From positions 30,544 through 94,543 of the forward strand of contig FLMG01000761.1 of assembly GCA_900088475.1 (NCBI GenBank): 64,000 bases of DNA, given 5' to 3'. Below the pieces are notes generated by a model. It ran no database searches, was not told the origin of the DNA, and saw only the letters and a program-made list of their open reading frames with translations. Source of the DNA: Hyphochytrium catenoides (lineage: Eukaryota > Sar > Hyphochytriomycetes > Hyphochytriales > Hyphochytriaceae). The first letter of the stretch is position 1. Every line of letters starts with the position of its first letter. Shown piece after piece: positions 57,437 through 64,000 of the stretch. A program made the translations under genes and the position numbers.

Positions 57437-58136
57437 GCCTTCCCTTCCCCAAATTTTGTCGCAATCTAAGCCCTATGAGGTTCCACTTTATGCGGAGGCT
57501 GGCGCGTAACGTCAGCAAGGCGCACTCCTATAGCCTTTCTGTGCTGCAACCTGTGAACTACAACTATTATCTGCTGCTAGGGCCTATCGAGCAGCAGCAA
57601 GCAACAGCTACTAGGTGGCTGGATGCTATTCCTTTCTTTGGCACAACTAATAAGTGAATCTTCTCAGCTGTCATCTGGGTGTTAGTGTACACTATGCCCA
57701 TAAAGGAGGGACCTGGAGCCGTCTCACAAAAGCCATGATTGTAAAATGGCGAGAGAGCTGACTAGTACCGCGCTTCCTCTTGTGTGTGAGCTTGAGGCCA
57801 TCATGGCATTGCATGCTACCTTTACTGAGATAACCAGCTATGTGATGTGGTCCGCCCTTGTTTGACTACTAATGAGAGAAGAAGCGGCTAGTAGTCCGAG
57901 CCGAGTCGTTCTGGATTCATAAATGATGCTCACGGATCGACTTCTCCCAATGGCTACGACAGTAGAGGGCTCCTCCCTACCTATGTATAGTCGGCCTGGA
58001 GTTGCCATTGCTCTTGTCGACTCTCTTCTATTCCCCGCCTTCGCATTGATAGCTGGTAGTGCTTGACTGATCCAAACGCCGCAGCATTTTACCGTCCTGC
58101 TTTTTTGCATCGGTACCCTGTCCTAACCCTCTAGTC

Positions 58137-58503
58137 CTAAAGGTAGCTAGCAAATGCCTCGCCGGGGGCTCTACTTGCACTTTCAGAGTCCATTATGAAG
58201 TAGCAGATCTGAGATGAAGCAGCACCCATCTCTCCTATCATGGCCAGCAACTGACGCTGCAACTCGGTCATCGTGCTAAAGAGGAAAGGATGACGGCAGT
58301 GAGGCCCGGTGCACCGAGAGGATGGGAAGTCGCCCATCAATAATCACTTCTGCCCCTAATCTGTTTATTATGCTGCTGCTATAAATGCTGCAGACGGAGC
58401 CTCTCATTGTCTGATTTTGTGGACTTCTGTTTGTGGGCATCAAGCTGGAATGCTCCGACGTTCTATTAAAAAGAACTTGTCCTCGCTTTGATCTCAATAC
58501 CAA
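58137..58503 (-). CDS. Weak candidate: small two-exon gene or gene end
   Basis: A minus-strand stretch after a TTTAG acceptor (about 58274) reads MTELQRQLLAMIGEMGAASS and then a short tail ending AFASYL before TAG near 58137. It has helix-like composition and its own ATG. An upstream piece reads NRLGAEVIIDGRLPILS and ends at a GTGCAC donor, but the phase does not fit the better downstream frame. It may be a small protein starting at the ATG, or coincidence. Confidence 0.22.
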
Positions 58504-59884
58504 GCTCAGTTTTTTATGATAGTTCTGCTGACCGCTCTACTACGTGGTTCTTCGCCTCCTGCAGACGGCTTACCTAGATAGTGTGTAAGTACTAGACAAT
58601 CGCAAGAAAGCAACCTGCTGGAAGCGGCAACACTGACTCCGGCCAATGGTCAGTCGCTCCCAACAGGCCACGACGTACTTTCTTAAGTTTAGAAGAGGAG
58701 CTTCCGTTGAGCAGTTCACTCTGCTGTGAGTCAGCATCACTCAGCCTTCATCATCCTTGTGTTGCGCCAACAGCGCGAGGAAGAAAGACAGCGTATGGGA
58801 GTACTGTACGAAGAAAGAAATAGTCGGCAAAATCTCTCATAAGAAGGTCCAGCCAGAGGAGACAACGCGGTACTCTGACCTCCAAAGAGGCAGGTATCCG
58901 AAAGTAGCATCCGATTCAAGGACACCTTCACTTTTGCGTTACAATTAAAACTGGGAACGAAGGGGGTTAGGCCACTTCGTTTCGGCAGCTTGCACGAAGA
59001 TAATCCAATCCAGGAGGGTCACCCTTCCATTCTACAGTACTGTACGTAACAGTGCACCAGACCTTTTTCGGTTATCCCAATTTCCAGTCTTCGGTTGCTT
59101 CTTCTATGTTCGAAATAATAAGCGCTGAAACTCCCTTATTCTTTTGGACATGGCTAGTGGTACCCTTATTTTGCAACAATGAAGGGAAAAGCCAGTGTTT
59201 ATTACTGTAGGTCGAGTCACCTGCGGGGCTGTGAGGCTTTATGAGGGGGAGGAGGGACGGAAAGGTAACAAAAGGGCGACGGGCGACGGAGGGAGAAGGG
59301 AGAAGGAAGCTTGGGCGCCCATTTTCACGTTGGACAGGACGGGGACCATCACCCACAACATGTTTGCATGCGTGAACTATTCAACGAAGAAAGTTAGAGA
59401 ACGGGCTAACTCTAATATACTAGGCGAAATATTCCCTTCTCTTGAAATGAAGTATTGCGGAGGACACAGCTGGGGTACGAACGAGGATATTAACCACTGT
59501 CATAGTAATCAGGGTTACCCATATCTCAGGAAGTTCCGTTCGGGTTCCGAATGGCGAAGGATTATTGAAGTGTAATCAGGGTCAGAGTGCGCTTAGATCT
59601 ATCATATGAAAAGCTTGATTTTAGGGTTAACCCGGTTCACTTCCAGCATGAGTGCAACTGAAGAAAAATTTTGCTCGTCCTTCCTTCTCCTTCGCTTTGG
59701 CTCTCTGTTCCTCTGTCTCTTGACCACTCTGTCTCAAGGCGCGCGGCTTCCGTTTCCTTCTGTCACTCGTTTCCCATCTTCGTCACTCTGTCTTGCTATC
59801 TCTGGGTTTTCTTGGGGCTGCTCCTATCATCAGATAGATCTTCGCGTCGCCTCATTGTTTATTGAGCGATCTCAATGCTTCCAC

Positions 59885-59932
59885 AGAGAGAGAGAGAGAG
59901 AGAGAGGAGAGAAGAGAGAAGAGGAGAGAGAC
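59885..59932. repeat. GA microsatellite
   Basis: A purine GA dinucleotide run with AGG interruptions lies about 170 bases before the ATG of the J-domain protein gene, so it is in the promoter or 5' leader. Confidence 0.9.
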
Positions 59933-60098
59933 AGGAAGTACGTTGGTTGCAAGGAAGGAACTAAGGAAAAAGCCTTCCAACCTCCGGTCGGAGATTGACA
60001 GAGAAGGAAAGCAGAAAGCTTCATGGGCGTTGCTGAGTCGAGACGGAGAAGCTGTGCAATAACATTATTTGCTGCCATCCTGTCTTCTGACTGCACTT

Positions 60099-63000
60099 AT
60101 GAACAGTCAGACGACATACGACCAGACTATTGACGATAGCATCCGGGAACCTTTGCTCAGACGAGAAAGAGAAGACGAGACGTCTCCCTTTCTTAACATA
60201 GATCCGTCTTCTTCAGAAAGAGCTGCCAGTCAGCAGCAGGGGCCTCGAAGACGAGTGGGAGGAGGTTCGAATCCACAGAGCCCCCAAGGACCCCAGGTAA
60301 CCCGGGAAGCCTCATTGTTTATGGCGGCTAACATTTGCCACGGGTTTATGGTCGTGCCACGCGATTAACTCTTTCTGTCCGCCACTATTACGTCTCTGTG
60401 GATGGGTTCCCCTTTACGGGCCGAGAGGCCTGCTCGCTGTTGCATATTCACGCCTCTATTCCCTTTCCCGTCATCAGCACTGGAAAGCACCTGCTAAGAC
60501 ATCTCTGTCTTCTCTTCTATCTAACGGTTGCCAATGTCTGCACAATGGTTTATCCTATCCTTTGGTGCCAGAAGCCATCATACAGCACAATGGGACCCAG
60601 GAAGGTGGTGGACAGGAGCTACTATGACTTGATGGGAATCGACCCATCAGCTTCAGAAGAAGACATCAAGCGGGCGTACCGACGGAAAGCCTTGCAACTT
60701 CACCCCGATAAAAGAGGCAACTCCCCTGAGGCACAGGAGGAGGTAGCACACTTAGCTGCTCTTGCATTTAACATTTACTTCCTATTTGAGTTGGCTATAT
60801 CTAGATTGTCCACGATCGCAGTGCATCATCTTGGATTGCCTTTTCTACTTCTCTAACCTCTGTTCCTCAATCCCTGATCGTGACTTATGAGGGTTCTCTG
60901 TCTCTTTTCTCTCTCTAAACCCTAGTGGACTCGCTCAAATCTCTTAGACCTATGTCTGTCTAGTTTGCGAGCTTGCTCAGCCAGAATCACCTCTCTTATG
61001 TGCCCCGCTACCTACGTTATTGGAATTGTCATTTTGTTATCTAAGCCTGGACGCCCTTAAGTCTAACCAGAGCTTGATACTGTCTGCAGTTTACACGGAT
61101 GAAGCAAGCTTACGATGTACTATCAGACCCAAACAAAAGAGAGATCTATGACAAGTAAGGCGCCTTCTGTTCCTCTGTCTTTCTTTGGTCAAGCTTTGTT
61201 CGTTGGTCTAAGCAAACGCCTCTTCAATCTCTCCAAACCCTTCCCAACGCATCTACATATCTGTCGCCCTCTACGCCAATCTCTTCATTGTGTACTTACG
61301 TGGTCACTCTTCGTACGTCTTCACAGCTATCTGATGTTCTCCACAGTGAGCAATTGACTCTTGCGTCCCCTACCTGACACACTCTCTTTCTCTCACTCTC
61401 TCACTCTTGTGTTCTGTTTCACATAGTATGGGGGAAGACGGTCTGAAAGTTATGGAAGAGTTTGATAGTCTAGATCCGGAGACATTTTCCGTCCTGTTGA
61501 TGCGATCTTTTCTTGCTTCGAGCAAAAAGGCGCGGTTTATCTTCATCCTGGTTCTCCTCCTAGTTGTGGGCTTTATGACCCTCTTCCCCATCCTTCTCTG
61601 TCTCTGGCTCGATGGCATCATCCACACCAAGTTTGCTGTTGTTATGTTGCCCTTATGGCTGGGAGATGCAATAGCTCTTTGGTGCGTTGGCTTCAATGCT
61701 GCGGCCCCAGGGGAGGGAGGAGAGGACACAGAAAGTAAAGCAGGAAAGACGCACTGGAAGAAGATGTGAGTGAATCTTTGTCTGAGGCATATTTGGGATC
61801 ATGGTAGCCTCGCCGTCGTTGTTTATCCATTTGCCGTCTCACTAGAAGCTTAGTCTCGTATCTGCCTTACCTCTATCCGCCACACCTACCTTAGCAAGGT
61901 GTCTCCCGCCCGCATTCCTTTCTCTATATGCTATCGCAGAGCGTCCCCTCTTTCAGGCTTTCGGCATTTGGTCCTTCCCTCTAATAACTCTTTTCCCTCA
62001 CTACTAGCAAGCTTCATAAGTCAGCTGCGGCACAGGGCACTCAGCTAATGCTACATTGTCCTAACGCTTAATTGCTGCTCTTTTTCTTTGGGAATCTTCT
62101 ATTCGTAGCTCAAGAATGGTCAAAGCCTTCTGTGCTGTTCTGCTTCAGATTTTTGTATGCTTGCGGATAGATGGAGTGATCCATTGGTCAGCCTTTGCCT
62201 TGCTGGCCCCCTGGTACGCGTTTGAGGTCCTTCTACTGGCAGAGAAGGCCTCTGTGGGCTATCGGGTCCTAAGAAGTATATCTCTCTCCGCTAGAAGAGC
62301 TGACAGGTCAATGAGCTTACTGGCTATCTATTGTTGGGTGACTCCTCTCTAGTGCTTTTGCTTCATGCTTTGCTCCCTATCAGTTGCCTTTGCTGGCATC
62401 TCCTTCCAAGCCGTCTTTCTTCCCTGCTTTCGTCTCAGTCGCACTTGCGGTATGTGTGGACCGGCAGGTCGAGGCAGTCGACTGCCTCTCCATTGCTGCA
62501 CTCCCTCCTTTCAGTAAATATGGGTCTCTTTGAGCTTTCCTATAGCTCCTATCGCTGGTCAACATGCACTTGCTTGAGCTGCTCTTCTCCAAACTCCATC
62601 CGCATCCTTGACTTTCGTCTGGCTACTAGTCTCGCCCTCTGAAAGTTGACTCGATCTCTCTAAATTATCACATCTCTTTAACTTGTAGGGACCCAGTGAT
62701 ATCGGAGAAGCGTTCCTCTGCTGTTTGGTTCAAGCTCGCTTTCAGCCTTCTGTGGAGCCTTTCCCGAATCGTCCTAGGTGTACTAATAGCCCTTAGAATT
62801 GACGGCACATTGCGAATTAGCTGGTGGCTTGTCTTCCTCCCGCTTTGGCTAGCTGCCGGGATGGACATTCTTAAGCAACTGTTAGACTGCGGTGCCTCGA
62901 GCGATGCCAGCAAAAAGAAGACAGAGAGTGAAGAGGTTAGTAGCACTCTGTGAACTGTCAATCTATTTTGTCGCTTTGACCATCTTCTCACACTTTTTCT

Positions 63001-63721
63001 GGCTTAATGGTCACTAACTGTTGTTAGCTCAATGTCTCTTTCGGTTGCCGACTCGGTGCCTGATGGTCCTCGATCTCCCGCTCTTTCTGTCTCTCCCTCT
63101 ATCTGCCCTTGGTTATCTGTGCTTTTTGTCTGATGCTTTGCATATTGCTCTCGGCTGCGGACTTTGTAGGAGACCGACCAGTTCACTACCTCTGCGACCT
63201 CTGAGGATAGCGCCACGCACGAAGAGCCAGGAGACACTGCAGCGACCGCCTTTATGAACCTTATCGTCATCGCTATCTGGTTATCGACCTCAATCATCAT
63301 CGTGGCTCTCATACAGGGCAACAGAGGCTTTTCTGCTTTCTACGCGGCGATCCCAATTTTTATAGTGGTAAATGAGGCTCTCTATGATTCTCCAGGATTT
63401 CGTTGCACTAGACTTTGCCATGTAGCGCATGGATTCTCTTCATAGGCTACGGCCCTTCTTCAGGCTATTCCAGTCATGCTCCTCTTCTGCTCTCGTCATC
63501 TAATGATCAACGCTTTTCGTTGTCTAACACGCTTTGGCCTATAGATTGGACTTGTCTTGTTCTGCGTACTATGCCAGGTGATGTGCATGACAGATCGCGG
63601 ACAGGATCAGGCGGAGTCACCGCACACGCCGAATCACCCAGATTCCTCAGTTCCCTATTACAACGACCAGAAGGGCCAAGCTTCTCAAGAGAAAGGAAAT
63701 GGCGGAGAGACAAGAGTGTAG
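60099..63721 (+). CDS. J-domain protein fused to a TMEM185-like multi-pass membrane region
   Basis: Exons 60099-60296, 60572-60742, 61090-61154, 61427-61765 and 62109-62306 join in phase; later coding pieces lie at 62689-62937, 63170-63367 and about 63545-63721, ending at TAG 63719-63721. The N terminus (1-66) is polar. A J domain follows at about 80-145: YYDLMGIDPSASEEDIKRAY, the HPD motif at 110-112, FTRMKQAYDVLSDPNKREIY. J domains stimulate Hsp70 ATPase. Downstream come hydrophobic segments with the repeated TMEM185/fragile-X-F pattern, leucine-rich helix, Leu-Asp-Gly/Ile-Asp-Gly turn, then Pro-Leu-Trp: LCLWLDGIIHTKFAVVMLPL, FVCLRIDGVIHWSAFALLAP and LIALRIDGTLRISWWLVFLP, ending with FSAFYAAIPIFIV. 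The C-terminal tail is polar. The protein is probably an endomembrane J-protein with a cytosolic J domain. Exon structure between 62307 and 62688 and near 63368-63545 is unresolved. Confidence 0.85.
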
Positions 63722-64000
63722 CACGAGAGAGAGTTTGCTGGAGATAGAAGGCTCAGCTATTCCATTCTCTGTACGATACTACTACCTTTATCTTTTCCGT
63801 TAGGAGAGAGCTCTTCGGAGGCGGAATGTACAAAGCCGAACTGGCTCCTTTTGTTTTTTGTAAAGAAGAATAGTTTGCCTCAAGCCCACGTTTCGTTTCT
63901 CCATGTCGTTTCGTTTCTACGTCTTTTACTGTTAGCTCGTCTCTCTTACTGTTAGCTCGTCCTGTTCTATGGTCACACAGCATCAGCTCCCTTAAAAAGC
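63722..64000. other. 3' flank with a short direct repeat
   Basis: After the stop of the J-domain gene no coding potential was seen. TTACTGTTAGCTCGTC occurs at 63926-63941 and again at 63946-63961, spaced 20 bases apart. This is probably the 3' untranslated region and downstream sequence. Confidence 0.5.

Larger units (their letters stand above)
57437..60098. other. Gene-poor 2.7 kb region
   Basis: This is the longest stretch without a firm gene. Open frames on both strands (minus 57838-58110, minus 58137-58503, plus 59195-59575) show no recognisable domain. A GA microsatellite lies at its right end. Apart from the weak candidate listed separately at 58137-58503, I see nothing I can support. 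Confidence 0.45.

Noticed and set aside
59195-59575. 126-codon plus-strand open frame
   Set aside because: Mixed composition with no hydrophobic core pattern or known motif, and no splice context; treated as chance in a gene-poor region.
60262-60278. tRNA-like T-loop (GGTTCGAATCC)
   Set aside because: It falls inside the first coding exon of the J-domain protein and no matching stems are present.

Overview
This window is eukaryotic nuclear DNA from a ciliated, intron-rich, gene-dense unicellular organism. Genes are broken into many short exons by GT...AG introns of roughly 45-400 bases. They lie on both strands with a few hundred bases between them. No operons, tRNAs, rRNAs, CRISPR arrays or insertion sequences were recognised. 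A central-pair cilium protein (CFAP46) implies a motile cilium. A CYFIP/Sra-1 subunit implies a WAVE/SCAR actin regulator. Mitochondrial bL9 and presequence protease imply a conventional mitochondrion. These fit a flagellate protist, but I cannot assign the lineage from this sequence.

Layout. 1-1.9 kb: GA microsatellite, the last exon of a gene running off the left edge, and possible unassigned exons. 2.0-4.8 kb (+): SCP2-domain protein. 5.7-7.1 kb (+): mitochondrial ribosomal protein bL9 with an 8-base first exon. 7.5-24.6 kb (-): a very large CFAP46 gene whose C terminus resembles a degenerate CHAT domain. 25.3-25.55 kb (+): end of a small unidentified gene. 25.8-28.3 kb (-): unidentified coiled-coil protein with an internal 74-base tandem duplication. 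29.0-30.3 kb (-): intronless LCAT-family hydrolase with Cys in place of the nucleophile Ser. 31.1-33.8 kb (+): WDR55. 34.0-41.2 kb (-): PITRM1/PreP. 41.8-44.3 kb (+): NBR1-like autophagy receptor. 44.75-52.7 kb (-): CYFIP. 52.9-53.7 kb (-): weak gene candidate. 53.7-54.1 kb (-): SUMO. 55.0-57.4 kb (+): WRNIP1/RarA. 57.4-60.1 kb: gene-poor. 60.1-63.7 kb (+): a J-domain protein fused to a TMEM185-like membrane region.

The genes are mostly unrelated housekeeping and cytoskeletal functions rather than a cluster: cilium, actin, mitochondrial translation and proteolysis, ubiquitin/SUMO and autophagy, nucleolus, and replication stress. The most unusual points are the CHAT-like tail of CFAP46, the J-domain/TMEM185 architecture, and the intronless Ser-to-Cys LCAT homologue among intron-rich neighbours. 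Exon joins were worked out base by base, with matching phase, for the SCP2, bL9, WDR55, SUMO and WRNIP1 genes, for most of NBR1, and for parts of PITRM1, CFAP46, CYFIP and the J-protein. Elsewhere only the gene span and identity are claimed.
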